Below, piece after piece: positions 31,273-42,600 of a DNA stretch of 64,000 bases. Where the stretch lies: contig CAKONF010000001.1 in assembly GCA_934097015.1 (NCBI GenBank), positions 62,001-126,000 of the forward strand. The letters run 5' to 3'. Below the pieces are notes generated by a model that saw nothing but the letters and a program-made list of their open reading frames with translations, was not told the origin of the DNA and did not search any database. This DNA is from an uncultured Bacilli bacterium. Lineage in GTDB: Bacteria; Bacillota_I; Bacilli_A; RF39; UBA660. The position numbers were made by a program, and so were the translations under genes. Position 1 is the first letter of the stretch. Every line of letters starts with the position of its first letter.

Positions 31273-32502
31273 ATGGATAATAAGTATTTAGTAATTAATG
31301 GTGGTAGTAGTTCATTAAAGTTTTCTTTATATGATAATAATAAAGAAGAAATAGTTAATGGATATATACAAAAAATTGGTTTAGAAGATAGTTTTTACAC
31401 ATTAAAATATGATGGTAAAAAAGTTGAAAAAAATTGTAAAATTATGAATCATATTGATGCTTGTAATGTTATGATTAATGAGTTGTTAGATAATGATTTT
31501 ATTTTTGATATTAATCAAATTGCTGGTGTAGGTCATAGAGTTTTACATGGTGCTGAATTTTATAATGAATCTGTTATAATAGATGATGAAGTAATAAACA
31601 ATTTAAAGTCTTTAGTAGATTTAGGTGGACTTCATTTACCTGGGGAAATATCTGTTATAGAATGTATGAAAAATATTCTTCCTGATGTTAAACAAGTTGC
31701 TGTATTTGATACTGCATTTCATCAAACTATGAAGAATGATAGATATATTTATCCAATTAAATATGAATATTATGAAAAATATGGCGTACGTAAATATGGT
31801 TTTCATGGTACTAGCTATAATTATATTAATAATGTCATGAAAGATAAATTGGGTGTTAATAATCCGAATTTAATAGTTTGTCACATAGGTAGCGGAGCAA
31901 GCATGTGTGCAATAAAAAATGGTGAGTGCGTAGATACAACTATGGGTCTTACTCCATTAGATGGATTAATGATGGGAACCCGTTCTGGTTCAATTGATCC
32001 TGCTATTATAGATTATTTAGTTAATAAAACAGGTAAAAATGTTAGTACTATTACTGATGAATTAAATAAAGAATCTGGTATGGTTGGATTGTGTGGTAAG
32101 AGTGATTTAAGAGATGTTGATATTTTAATTAATAATGGTGATAAAAAAGCTATACTTGCTATGAAAATTTATATTAATTCAATTATTAAATATATTGCAG
32201 AATATTATTTCTTATTAAAGGGAGATGTTGATGCGATTGTATTTACTGCTGGTGTTGGAGAAAATAATAGTTATGTTAGACGTGAAGTTGTTAATTATAT
32301 TTCTGATGTTATTGGCAGTAAATTAGATGATGATATGAATAATCAAATTGCTGGTTTTAAAGAAATAAAAGAAGGTATAATAACAACTAGTGATTCTAAA
32401 TGTCCAATATATGTTGTTCCAACAGATGAAGAAAGTATGATATTAACTGATACTATTAGATTATGTGAAACTAATAAAAAATTAGTAAAAAAAAGAAATT
32501 AA
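31273..32502 (+). CDS. ackA: Acetate kinase
   Basis: A 409-residue cytoplasmic enzyme: acetyl-phosphate + ADP gives acetate + ATP, the substrate-level phosphorylation step of fermenters. Signatures: NGGSSSLKFSL at the N-terminus, VGHRVLHG, VFDTAFHQTM, YGFHGTSY, VCHIGSGASM, DTTMGLTPLDGLMMGTRSGSIDP and GVGENN near the C-terminus. ATG at 31273 follows AGGAGGG. Phosphotransacetylase is not adjacent. A kinase-like gene follows in 25 bases. Confidence 0.97.
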   Translation: MDNKYLVINGGSSSLKFSLYDNNKEEIVNGYIQKIGLEDSFYTLKYDGKKVEKNCKIMNHIDACNVMINELLDNDFIFDINQIAGVGHRVLHGAEFYNESVIIDDEVINNLKSLVDLGGLHLPGEISVIECMKNILPDVKQVAVFDTAFHQTMKNDRYIYPIKYEYYEKYGVRKYGFHGTSYNYINNVMKDKLGVNNPNLIVCHIGSGASMCAIKNGECVDTTMGLTPLDGLMMGTRSGSIDPAIIDYLVNKTGKNVSTITDELNKESGMVGLCGKSDLRDVDILINNGDKKAILAMKIYINSIIKYIAEYYFLLKGDVDAIVFTAGVGENNSYVRREVVNYISDVIGSKLDDDMNNQIAGFKEIKEGIITTSDSKCPIYVVPTDEESMILTDTIRLCETNKKLVKKRN

Positions 32503-32527
32503 ATTAAATAAAAAGGGGTTGTTTTAA

Positions 32528-33247
32528 ATGGTAATTAATAATAATTTTGTAGATAAATATGGTCATAAATATGATGGTGTAATAGAAAAAGCTTTAACAA
32601 AAGATGAATTAAACAATATTGGTATATTTGTAAATCAAACAAAAAGGGAAGAAAATATATTCATAAAAACTAATGGAGTCTATATATATCAAGATAAAGA
32701 TAATTCTAATATTGGCTATAGGATATATGATGAATATGCTGATTATGGTTTTAATGGTTATGGAGATGCTAAGCTTATTTCTAATTTTAACAAAATAAGA
32801 GATAATGTAAAATTGACTGATTTACCTATAGGTGTTGTTAGTTCTGATGGAAATGTAGTTGGTCAGATAATACCTTATTATCCTAATTGTGAAAGCGTTT
32901 ATGATTATGCAAAAAGAACAAAAAATATTAATGTAATCAAATATTATAAAAAAATGATTAATATATTAAAAGAATTATATGATAATGGTATGATATATGT
33001 AGATACTCATGCTAAAAATTATTTGATAGTTAAAAATGGTATTAAATTAATAGATTTTGATAGTAGCTATATTGATTTTTCAGATACTAAGTTTAAATAT
33101 GATAGTATGATTTATACATTTGTTAGAATGCTTAAAATATTAAATGAGTTGCTTGGAATTGATTTTAATATAAACAATAATTTTGTTCGTGATTTACAAG
33201 ATATAGAAGAAGTAGTTGAAGAAATGGAGAAAAAGCTAGTTAGATAG
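32528..33247 (+). CDS. Small protein-kinase-like fold protein
   Basis: A 239-residue soluble protein. Residues 157-185 read MIYVDTHAKNYLIVKNGIKLIDFDSS, with D159-x-H-x-K-N164 as a catalytic-loop-like motif and D177-F-D179 in the place of DFG. An N-terminal beta region has NIFIKTNGVYIYQ and possible Lys ligands (KLISNFNKI). The layout resembles the Mn2+-dependent or choline-kinase-like branch of the kinase fold, with short lobes. It is 25 bases downstream of ackA, probably one operon. Substrate unknown; a pseudokinase is possible. Confidence 0.55.
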   Translation: MVINNNFVDKYGHKYDGVIEKALTKDELNNIGIFVNQTKREENIFIKTNGVYIYQDKDNSNIGYRIYDEYADYGFNGYGDAKLISNFNKIRDNVKLTDLPIGVVSSDGNVVGQIIPYYPNCESVYDYAKRTKNINVIKYYKKMINILKELYDNGMIYVDTHAKNYLIVKNGIKLIDFDSSYIDFSDTKFKYDSMIYTFVRMLKILNELLGIDFNINNNFVRDLQDIEEVVEEMEKKLVR

Positions 33248-33317
33248 CGTTTTTTCTTGCAAAATTAAGTGTTTTGTTGTATGATTAACTAGTTATAAAA
33301 AAAGGGAAGTGTTTAAA

Positions 33318-35120
33318 ATGGATAAAATAATTAATGTTGCTGTCGTTGCTCACGTTGATGCTGGAAAAAGTACTTTAGTAGATGCATTACTTGAACAAAA
33401 TGGTGTTTTTAGAGAAAATGAAGAAGTTGTAGATTGTGTAATGGATTCTAACGATCTTGAAAGAGAAAGAGGTATTACAATTTATTCTAAGAATTGTGCT
33501 ATAAGATATAAGGATTATAAAATAAATATTGTTGATACTCCAGGACATGCAGATTTTTCAAGTGAAGTTGAACGTGTTATTAAAACTGTTGATACAGTTA
33601 TATTGATAGTTGATAGTGCTGAAGGTCCTATGCCTCAAACTAGATTTGTTTTAAATAAAGCTTTAGAGCAAAATTTAAGACCTATATTATTTATTAATAA
33701 AATAGATAAAAAAGATGCTAGACCAGAAGAAGTTGTTAATATGACATTTGATTTATTCTGTGATTTAAATGCTAATGATGAACAATTAGATTTTCCAATT
33801 GTTTATGGTATTGCAAAACAAGGTAAATCTACTAGAGATTTAAATAATATGGAAGATTCTATTAGTCCACTTTTGGATACTGTTTTAGAACAAGTAAAAC
33901 CATTTGAAGGTAATGAAAATGATGATTTACAATTACAAATAAGTCAATTAGATTATGATGATTATATTGGTAGACTTGGTATTGGTAGAGTTAATAAAGG
34001 AATGATTAAAGCTGGAGAAAATGTTACTTTAATTAGTAATGATGGTAAAGAATCTAGTTTTAGAATTAGCAAATTATTTGTTAATGAAGGTATTAATAGA
34101 GTAGAGAAGAAAGAAGCATATTATGGTGATATAGTTACTATTGCTGGATGTAGTACTATAAGTATAGGTGATACTGTTTGTAGCTTAGGAAAACCTAATC
34201 CATTACCTCCAATACATATTGATAGACCTACATTATCTATGAATTTCTTAGTTAACAATAGTCCTTTTGCAGGACAAAGTGGTAAGTTCTTAACTAATAG
34301 ACATTTAAGAGAAAGATTAGAAAAAGAACTTGAAACTAATGTTGGTTTAGAAGTAGAAGAATTAGAAAATAGTGATGGTTTTAAAGTTAGTGGTCGTGGA
34401 GAATTACATTTATCTGTACTTTTAGAAAATATGAGAAGAGAAGGATATGAATTATCTGTTTCAAAACCTCAAGTATTGATTAAGGAAATTGATGGTGTTA
34501 AATGTGAACCATTTGAAAAAGTAATTGTTAATACTCCTAGCGATTATGCTAGTACAATTATTAGTGATTTACAAGAAAGAAAAGGATTACTTTTATCAAT
34601 GCAAACTACTGATGATAATTATACTCATATGGAATTTAGTGCTCCTACACGTGGTTTAATTGGTTATAGAAGTGCATTTATAACTAATACTAAGGGTGAA
34701 GGTGTTATGGTTCGTAGTTTTGATGAATATAAACCTTATGCTGGTGATTTAACTACTCGTAAGAATGGTGTATTAGTTTCAATGGAAACTGGTAAGACTT
34801 TAGGATATTCTTTATTTAATTTACAAGATAGAGGTACTTTAATTGTTGGACCAGCAACTGATGTTTATGTAGGTATGGTAGTTGGTATAAATAATCGTGA
34901 TAATGACTTAAATGTAAACCCTTGTAAAAATAAAGAAATGTCTAATACAAGAAGTAAAAGTAGTGATGATGCTATTCAATTAGTACCACCAAAAACATTC
35001 TCATTAGAAGAGGCTTTAGAATTTATTGAAGATGATGAATATGTTGAAGTTACTCCTGATGCTATTAGAATAAGAAAATCTATATTAGATCCTAAAGATA
35101 GATATAGAAATAATAGATAA
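33318..35120 (+). CDS. typA: GTP-binding translational GTPase TypA/BipA
   Basis: A 600-residue ribosome-associated GTPase. G1 is AHVDAGKST, switch I has [13 protein letters not shown]3 is DTPGHADF and G4 is NKID; domains II, III and V follow, with the BipA-specific C-terminal domain ([30 protein letters not shown]). It acts in 50S assembly and stress adaptation. Start 33318 follows AAGGGAAG; a GTG at 33309 is unlikely. Single unit with a terminator. Confidence 0.95.
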   Translation: MDKIINVAVVAHVDAGKSTLVDALLEQNGVFRENEEVVDCVMDSNDLERERGITIYSKNCAIRYKDYKINIVDTPGHADFSSEVERVIKTVDTVILIVDSAEGPMPQTRFVLNKALEQNLRPILFINKIDKKDARPEEVVNMTFDLFCDLNANDEQLDFPIVYGIAKQGKSTRDLNNMEDSISPLLDTVLEQVKPFEGNENDDLQLQISQLDYDDYIGRLGIGRVNKGMIKAGENVTLISNDGKESSFRISKLFVNEGINRVEKKEAYYGDIVTIAGCSTISIGDTVCSLGKPNPLPPIHIDRPTLSMNFLVNNSPFAGQSGKFLTNRHLRERLEKELETNVGLEVEELENSDGFKVSGRGELHLSVLLENMRREGYELSVSKPQVLIKEIDGVKCEPFEKVIVNTPSDYASTIISDLQERKGLLLSMQTTDDNYTHMEFSAPTRGLIGYRSAFITNTKGEGVMVRSFDEYKPYAGDLTTRKNGVLVSMETGKTLGYSLFNLQDRGTLIVGPATDVYVGMVVGINNRDNDLNVNPCKNKEMSNTRSKSSDDAIQLVPPKTFSLEEALEFIEDDEYVEVTPDAIRIRKSILDPKDRYRNNR

Positions 35121-35124
35121 TAAA

Positions 35125-35157
35125 ATGAGTTTCTAGTTTTTAGAACTCTTTTTTTAT
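35125..35157 (+). terminator. Terminator of typA
   Basis: GAGTT(T)CTA pairs with TAGAACTC, followed by seven Ts. Confidence 0.75.
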
Positions 35158-35281
35158 GCAAAAACATACAAGATAACATACAAGATGATTGATAATTTAG
35201 TAGTTATTTTATAAAAAATTAGTGTAAAAATTAATTAATAAGTTTAAAGACTATAATAAAAGATGTTCAAGTAATTAAATT

Positions 35282-36526
35282 TTAAACATCTTTTTTCTTT
35301 GTAAATTCATTTGATAATAAATTGTTTTTTTCTACTCTTTTAAATCCCCATTTGTTGATTACTAGATCTAATTCTCCAATATACTCAACTATTTCTGGAT
35401 TAAATCCTATTTTAAATCTATTTAATCCTTTGAATTTAGATTCGTTTTCAAAATCATCTGCAATACCATTTATGTCGCATATATTATAATCATTTTTATA
35501 CATTTCAAATATTTTATGATGTAAGAAGTAATTTGGATTTAAATAATTATAATTTTTATCTACGCCAGCAATAAAGATACTAACTTTGTCCTTATATTTA
35601 ACAGTAATTGCTCCAGCAATATAAGTGTCTTCACTTCTTTTCATTCCTTCTGTTGCAAATATAACATCTTGTTTAAACTGTTCTAATGCTCTATCTGAAT
35701 TCATTTTTTCGTTCAAGTTTTTTTCACTAGTGTCTGTTCTTAAACGTGCATTTAATTCTTCATTTTTGACTTGTTCTTCTTCTACTCTTTTTTTTGCATT
35801 TATTAAATAAGTTTCATAATTTACTTTAACTAATAGTAAATCTGCTTTTTCTTCTCTTTTGAAAGCATTATAAAAATTTCTATAATAATTTAAACTTCTA
35901 TCTTTCATATTTTTAATGAATTCGTATAATATTTCTATTTTTGTTCCGTCTGCTACAACTAATTCTAATCCATTGTCTTCACTTTTTAAAATATTACTTC
36001 TAAATTTTTTATCTAATTTATTAACATCATAGTCTTTCAAATTTACTAGTGCTGTTAATTTTGGTTGTAATAATTCAAGTGGATTTAATTCTTTTCTTTT
36101 TTTAAATCCTAAACTTTTTAAATTATCTAATATATTTATGTTTTCATTTGTTATTCTTTCAAAATTATTTTTATAATCTATAGTAGCGATAGGTATTTCT
36201 GGATTAATTTTTAAGAATATTATTTTTTTTCTTTTATAATATTTTATTAGATTTCTTGTAAATTTTCTTACTAATTCAGTATCTGTGTAATCAATAATAT
36301 ATCCTTTAGGGCAATATGCATAATAATATATTTTACCTATTTTTTTTGTTAAAAACATACCTGCTGCAAGAATTTCTAAATCATTAGTAGTATAAGCAAC
36401 GAATGAATAATCGAATCCTGTTTCTGACATAACCATACCGTAGCTTGCTGTTTGACAATAATTGCTATATGGATTTTTATTTGCAAATTCTTCAAATTTT
36501 TCTTTACTTATTTCTATCATTCTCAT
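35282..36526 (-). CDS. FemAB/MurM-family aminoacyltransferase
   Basis: A 414-residue cytoplasmic tRNA-dependent aminoacyltransferase that adds residues to the peptidoglycan cross-bridge on lipid II. Two GNAT-like domains carry FEEFANKNPYSNYCQTASYG at the N-terminus and later YLNPNYFLHHKIFEMYKNDYNICDINGIAD; a coiled-coil insert (about 225-275, KRVEEEQVKNEELNARL) separates them, as in FemA. ATG at 36526 follows AGGTG by 7 bases. Its presence implies a peptidoglycan wall, against a true Mollicute. A hairpin (AAAAGATGTT/AACATCTTTT) overlaps its 3' end. Confidence 0.9.
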   Translation of the reverse strand: MRMIEISKEKFEEFANKNPYSNYCQTASYGMVMSETGFDYSFVAYTTNDLEILAAGMFLTKKIGKIYYYAYCPKGYIIDYTDTELVRKFTRNLIKYYKRKKIIFLKINPEIPIATIDYKNNFERITNENINILDNLKSLGFKKRKELNPLELLQPKLTALVNLKDYDVNKLDKKFRSNILKSEDNGLELVVADGTKIEILYEFIKNMKDRSLNYYRNFYNAFKREEKADLLLVKVNYETYLINAKKRVEEEQVKNEELNARLRTDTSEKNLNEKMNSDRALEQFKQDVIFATEGMKRSEDTYIAGAITVKYKDKVSIFIAGVDKNYNYLNPNYFLHHKIFEMYKNDYNICDINGIADDFENESKFKGLNRFKIGFNPEIVEYIGELDLVINKWGFKRVEKNNLLSNEFTKKKDV

Positions 36527-36669
36527 GCTTATTCACCTATATATAATTATAACAAATATGAAGCTTATTGACAATTTAATTTTTGTATGATAGATTAAAT
36601 TTATATATTTATTATTTATTAGTTGAAATATTTTTTATTTTATGATAAATTAGTTATTGAAATTTGGTG

Positions 36670-36678
36670 ATATAATGG
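36670..36678 (+). promoter_or_regulatory. Extended -10 promoter of secG
   Basis: TGATATAAT, an extended -10 box, lies about 12 bases before the secG start codon region; no clear -35. Confidence 0.5.
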
Positions 36679-36689
36679 AAGGTGATTAA

Positions 36690-36905
36690 ATGGAAACTGT
36701 ATTAATGGTTGTTTCGATATTATTAATAGTATTAGTTTTATTACAAAGCAATAAAGCTAGCAATGGAGCACAAATAATAAGTGGTGGTAATGCTGATTTA
36801 TTTTCTAAACAAAAAGAGAGAGGATCAGAATTATTCATTACTAGATTAACTGCTGTTTTAGGTGTTGTATTCTTTATAATATCATTTATATTATATATTA
36901 AATAA
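36690..36905 (+). CDS. secG: Preprotein translocase subunit SecG
   Basis: A 71-residue two-helix membrane protein of the SecYEG channel: helix 1 TVLMVVSILLIVLVLLQSNK, the conserved loop QIISGGNADLFSKQKERGSE, helix 2 LTAVLGVVFFIISFILYI. The gene order secG-rnr-smpB is conserved in many Bacillota. GGAAGGTG binding site. A terminator hairpin separates it partly from rnr. Confidence 0.95.
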   Translation: METVLMVVSILLIVLVLLQSNKASNGAQIISGGNADLFSKQKERGSELFITRLTAVLGVVFFIISFILYIK

Positions 36906-36917
36906 GTTTACACTTTT

Positions 36918-36949
36918 AAGCATGAATATTATAGTATTTATGCTTTTTT
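36918..36949 (+). terminator. Terminator between secG and rnr
   Basis: AAGCAT...ATA pairs with TAT...ATGCTT across a two-base internal loop, followed by Ts. rnr has a TATAAT of its own just after it. Confidence 0.7.
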
Positions 36950-36982
36950 AATGGTATAATTTTTAAAAGGGTATGTGATATT

Positions 36983-39097
36983 ATGAAAGAACAAATAATT
37001 AATGTAATGAGTGACAGATATGAAGCACTTGATGTTATAGAAATTAATGATTTATTAGAATTAACTAGTCCAGAAGATTTAAGTAGATTAAATAATGTTT
37101 TATGTGAATTAGAAAAAGATGGTGTCGTTTATAAAACTAAAAAGAATAAATATATTTTATTTAAGAATTGTCCTAGTTTAAAATCTGGAGTATTGTCTTT
37201 GAATAAAAAAGGTTTTGGATTTTTAATTGTTAAAGATGGAGAAGATATATATATTGATAAAGATAATATTAATGGCGCTGTTAATGATGATAGAGTATTA
37301 GTTGAAATAATTAATAATCATGGTAAAACTGAGGGTAGAGTACTTAGGGTTTTAAATAGGGATTTAAGTAATTTAATTGGTGAAATATATTTTGCTGATA
37401 ACAAACCTTTTGTTAAGTTGGAAGATAAGAATAAAAAGTTAGATATTAAGTTAGATTCTAAGAGTACTAATGGACTAGTAGAAGGTACTAAAGTTATTGT
37501 TAGCATAACTAAAGAGATGTCTAAGAATAAATATATGGGAAGAGTTACTACTGTTATAGGTCATAAAGATGATCCAGGTGTAGATATTAAGTTAGTTGCT
37601 TATAAATATAGTATTTATGAAGAATTTAGTAATAAAGCAATCGAACAAACAGAAGCTATACCTAGTGTAGTAAGTGATAATGAATTAAAGGGTAGAACTG
37701 ATTTAACTAATGAAGTTATATTTACTATTGATGGTGATGATACTAAGGATATAGATGACGCAATTAGTTATAAATTTGAAAATGGTTTGCATATTTTAGG
37801 AGTTCATATTGCAGATGTTTCATACTATGTTACTGAAAATAGTTATCTTGATAAGGACGCTTTAAGTCGTGGTACTAGTTCTTATTTGGCAGATAGTGTT
37901 ATACCTATGCTTCCTCATAAATTATCAAATGGTATTTGTTCTTTGAATGAAGGTGTTGTTAGACTTACTCAATCTTGTGTTATGAAAATAAATAATGAAG
38001 GTAATGTTGTAGACTATGATATATTTCCATCATTTATAAAATCTAGAAAGAAAATGACTTATAAGAAAGTTAATGATATTATTATGCGTAATATTGTTGA
38101 TTCTAGTTATCAAGAATTTAGTGATATTTTAAAACAAATGAATGAGTTAGCTCATATATTACGTAGAAATAAAGTTAAAAGGGGTTATATTGATTTTGAT
38201 TTAGACGAAGCAAAGATTATTGTTGATGAAGATAAGAATGTTGTTGGAATAGAAAAAAGAGTTAGAGAAGATGCAGAACGTATGATTGAAGATTTTATGA
38301 TTGCTGCTAATGAAACTGTTGCAACACATATTTATAATATGGATTTACCATTTATTTATAGAGTTCATGATGTTCCTAATGCTGATAAGATTGATAAATT
38401 CTTAAAATTAGTAAGTTTACTTGGATATAAAGTTAATGGAAAAGTTAAAGATTTAACTCCAGTAAGTATGCAAAAATTATTAAATCAATTAAAAGATGTT
38501 CCTCAATATAAAATACTTTCTAGTATGTTATTACGTAGCATGAGAAAGGCTGTTTATCAAAAAGATAATATAGGACACTTTGGATTAGGTAGCAAATGTT
38601 ATACTCATTTTACATCACCTATTAGACGTTATCCTGATTTAGAAGTTCATAGATTGTTAAGAAAATATTTATATGAAAATAAAATTGATAATGAAACTAT
38701 AGATTATTATAATGCTAACTTGGATTATATTGCAGGACAAGCTAGTGAAAGAGAACAGGCTAGCGTTGATGCAGAACGTGAAGTTGATGACATGAAAATG
38801 GCTGAATATATGGAAAAACATATTGGAGAAGAGTATGATGGTGTTATAAGTGGTGTAGAATCTTTTGGATTGTTTGTTGAATTAGATAATTTAATTGAAG
38901 GCTTAGTTCATGTAAATAGTTTAAAAGGAGACTATTATAATTATGTTGAAGAACTATTATGTTTGATTGGACAAAATACTAAAAAACGTTATACTTTAGG
39001 AGATAAAGTTCGTGTAAAGGTTGTAGGCGCTAGCAAAGAGGCTAGAACTATTGATTTTGAGTTAGTGGGGGATAAAGATGATGGAGATAAAGAATAG
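36983..39097 (+). CDS. rnr: Ribonuclease R
   Basis: A 704-residue 3'-5' exoribonuclease that degrades structured RNA and works with tmRNA-SmpB. An N-terminal winged helix (1-60) is followed by cold-shock domains (about 65-200), the RNB catalytic domain (with [13 protein letters not shown] at about 248-260, HIADVSYYV, and [20 protein letters not shown]) and a C-terminal S1 domain ([20 protein letters not shown]). The four catalytic Asp are in place. It overlaps smpB by 20 bases. Confidence 0.95.
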   Translation: MKEQIINVMSDRYEALDVIEINDLLELTSPEDLSRLNNVLCELEKDGVVYKTKKNKYILFKNCPSLKSGVLSLNKKGFGFLIVKDGEDIYIDKDNINGAVNDDRVLVEIINNHGKTEGRVLRVLNRDLSNLIGEIYFADNKPFVKLEDKNKKLDIKLDSKSTNGLVEGTKVIVSITKEMSKNKYMGRVTTVIGHKDDPGVDIKLVAYKYSIYEEFSNKAIEQTEAIPSVVSDNELKGRTDLTNEVIFTIDGDDTKDIDDAISYKFENGLHILGVHIADVSYYVTENSYLDKDALSRGTSSYLADSVIPMLPHKLSNGICSLNEGVVRLTQSCVMKINNEGNVVDYDIFPSFIKSRKKMTYKKVNDIIMRNIVDSSYQEFSDILKQMNELAHILRRNKVKRGYIDFDLDEAKIIVDEDKNVVGIEKRVREDAERMIEDFMIAANETVATHIYNMDLPFIYRVHDVPNADKIDKFLKLVSLLGYKVNGKVKDLTPVSMQKLLNQLKDVPQYKILSSMLLRSMRKAVYQKDNIGHFGLGSKCYTHFTSPIRRYPDLEVHRLLRKYLYENKIDNETIDYYNANLDYIAGQASEREQASVDAEREVDDMKMAEYMEKHIGEEYDGVISGVESFGLFVELDNLIEGLVHVNSLKGDYYNYVEELLCLIGQNTKKRYTLGDKVRVKVVGASKEARTIDFELVGDKDDGDKE

Positions 39098-39515
39098 AAA
39101 AGCATATTTTGATTATTTTATTGAAAGAGAAATTGAATGTGGTATAGTTTTATCTGGTACAGAAATTAAATCAATTAGAAAAGGTAGTGCCAATTTAAAA
39201 GATACATATGCTAGAATTAAAAATGGTGAAGTATTTATTATAAATATGTATATTGCCCCTTATGAAGAGGGGAATAGATATAATGTTCCTGAAAGAAGAG
39301 AAAGAAAACTTTTATTAAAAAGAAATGAAATCGTTAAATTGAAAAGTGAAGTAATGAAAGATGGATATAGTTTGATACCACTTAAATTATATTTTAAAGG
39401 AAATTATGCTAAAGTACTTCTTGGATTATGTAAGGGCAAAAAACTATATGATAAAAGAGAAAGTATTAAGGAACGTGATTTAAAAAGAGAAAATAAAAAT
39501 ATTAGTGTTTACTAG
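39078..39515 (+). CDS. smpB: SsrA-binding protein SmpB
   Basis: A 145-residue protein that delivers tmRNA to stalled ribosomes. Signatures: [40 protein letters not shown], the EEGNRY loop and a C-terminal [16 protein letters not shown] tail. GGGG lies 7 bases before the ATG at 39078. The tmRNA gene itself is not immediately downstream (only ~90 bases before the next gene). Confidence 0.97.
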   Translation: MMEIKNRKAYFDYFIEREIECGIVLSGTEIKSIRKGSANLKDTYARIKNGEVFIINMYIAPYEEGNRYNVPERRERKLLLKRNEIVKLKSEVMKDGYSLIPLKLYFKGNYAKVLLGLCKGKKLYDKRESIKERDLKRENKNISVY

Positions 39516-39605
39516 TATTTTTTTTGGAAATTGAAATATTGTGTAAAACTTATTATTTATTAACAATATTTTTATGTTATACTTATTATAGTATAGAGGT
39601 CTAAT

Positions 39606-42600
39606 ATGATAAAGGATGATGATTTAATAAAAATTATAAGTGAATTTAAAAGTGGAAATATTAATTATTTTATTAATAATTATTCTTTTTCTGATAGAAA
39701 AATGTTTGTTGATAATATGTATCAATATAATGATGTTTTAGAAAATAATTTTGCGAAAGAACAAGATGTAATTATTTTTTTATCATCAATATTTTCATAT
39801 GAAGAGGCACGCAAAATATTAGTAGAAAATGAAATTAATTTTATTAATAGTGTTAATAGTATCTATATCTCATTATTTACTTTGCCGGATGAAGAAAAAA
39901 AGAAATATTTACATTATTTTAAGTATGATACTGAATTATTTAAAACTTTTGTAAATTCTTTTGCTGATGAGAATGTTTATAATGAAAATGTTGTTAAAGG
40001 TGATATAAATTTAGAAAATATAAATAAATTAAATGATACTGAAAAAATAGACTTAATTAGACATTATTCAAAATATACTAATATTGCAAAAATAATTAGT
40101 TCTATGAATGTTGTAAATATAATTACATACTTAAAAAATAATAAAATAGACAATAGAAGTTCTGAATATCTTTTAAAAATTATAGATTTTGAAGTTTTAA
40201 AAAAAATATTATTTGATAGAGATATTTATGTGGAACAAAATTTTTTAGAATATATTATCAACAAACAAAGCTATTTACAAAAGATAGAATTATTGAAAAA
40301 TAATAATATTTTAGAAAGACTAGATTCTTTATATTATTGTAAACTTTTATCTAATTTAAAAATTAATGATATTATACAAATATTAAAAAATATTGATTAT
40401 AAAAAGCATTTATCAAAATATGATTTCCGATCTATTTTTAATAATAATGATATATATAAGGATAATAATGAGGATGAAGAAGATATTTCTTTTTTAATAG
40501 AGTTATATCAGGAAGGATATATTGATTTTAATACTTTTAAATATTTTCCTGATGATATTAAAGTTTTATGTTTTAACAATGATAAATTATTGGATTCAGA
40601 TAAAAAGATAATTTTATCTTTTATAGAAAATGATTTGATAAAAACTGATTTATATTTTTCTTTTAAAGGGAATAGATTAGCTAATTTTGATATTCAAGAT
40701 CAGTATAATATTTTAAAAACATTAAATGATGATAATAAATTAAAACTTATTAAAATAGATAATTTAGATAATGATCTAAAAATAAAATTAACAATGTCTT
40801 TAAGCGAAGATAATTTAAAATTTGATTATTTAGATTATATAGAACGTGAATATATGATTTCATCTATATTTAATGAGACTGATGTATTAAACATTTTAAA
40901 AACATTAAATGATGAAAATAAAAGAAAATATATTCTTCAAAATAAATATGGTTTAAGTAAGACATTTATTAGTGATTTAATAAGTTCTTTGCAATCAAGT
41001 GATATTAATGATAAGTTTATTATTGATAATTTTGAAATGTTTTTAAATCCAGATATAATGACAATGTCTGGAGTATATGTTTATTATAAAAATATTTTAT
41101 TTCCTATAAAAGATGTTTCTGTAAAAATCAAATTATTAGAAATATTAAAGGATAAATTAGATGAACAATTTTTCATATCTTTAATTACAAATATTAAATA
41201 TGATTATTTAGATGATTATAAAATAAAATTGATAAAAGAATCTTCATTTGAACTTACAGAATCTTATGTTGAATTATTAAAATCTTTAAACAATGTATAT
41301 AGGGGTATTGAAATTTTAGAAAATAATTCTATAGAAAATTCTAATATTATATATTTGAAATTGTTATATGAATTAAATAGTAAATATGATGAGTTAAAAA
41401 TAAATTTTTTAAATAATAATATAGAATTATACAAAGATTCTCCTGATATAGTTGTTAGAGAACTTATTCAGAAAATTATTGATAGCATTAATGTAGATAA
41501 TGATATTAACAAGTTAAAATTGAAAATTAAATTTGCAATCAATTACAAGTTTAATAGTGATTTTATATATGATTTAATTATACACAATGAAGAGTTCATT
41601 GATAATAATTATGTATTTGATGATTTAATATTATATTGTTCTAAATGTTATAACTGTGACTATGAACGTTTATTAAATTTAATTTCTAAATATGGAAATG
41701 TTGTTTTTAGATTTTTAAATAATAAAAATATAATTAGTTTTTTGAATTTAGATCAAGATAATTATAATAAAATAAAAAATATGTTTGATTTTCAAGAAAT
41801 GATAAAGACTAATGACCAACATATAGATAATGTATTAAGTGCTTTATTACAAAAAAAGTTTACATTAGATAATAAAGATATGTTAGATATTTTTATTAGT
41901 ATTAAAAATGCTATTATATCTAATAATATAGACGAAGTGTTAGTTATTTTAAATGATATTAGTAGTTATTTGTGTAATTGTTTATTAAAAAACATAAATT
42001 TAGATGATGATAATTATATTTCTAATATTCTTAGAGAATGTGCTTATAATGATATTAATGCTTTTATAAAAGACTTATATGATAAGAATAAAATAGATAG
42101 TAATTTAAAAATAATAAATAAATTTACTAATAAATATATATTAGAAAAAAGAAATGATTTTGTTAAAAATAATTTTCATAGTTATAAAGGTAAATTATTG
42201 TTAGATGGTACATATGAAAAAAAATCTTTTATTAGATGTTTTATAGAACAAAAATCACAGTCTTTTATTATAGAACATTTAAAAAAACTAGATTTGAATA
42301 AGTTAACTTTAACTGAGAAAAAATTATTAGATAATGAAAAAATATTGTTTGATATAATTTCTTTAAAAAAGGGATTATATGTTGAAAATAAAGATAATAT
42401 TTTAAAATTTATTAAAACATTTAATAGTGTTATGGATAAATATTATTTAAGTCATGATAAATTTTACATTAGTATTCAAGGGTGTAAATTATTATATAAT
42501 ATTCCTTATTCAAAAGAAGATATTTTATCTGTATTAAGTGGATTAGATATTAATTTGTTGAAAAATAAATTACTTAATGATGATAAATTATATAGTGTAT

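Noticed and set aside
39516..39605. tmRNA gene expected after smpB
   Set aside because: Only 90 bases, AT-rich, without the acceptor-stem or tag-peptide sequence.
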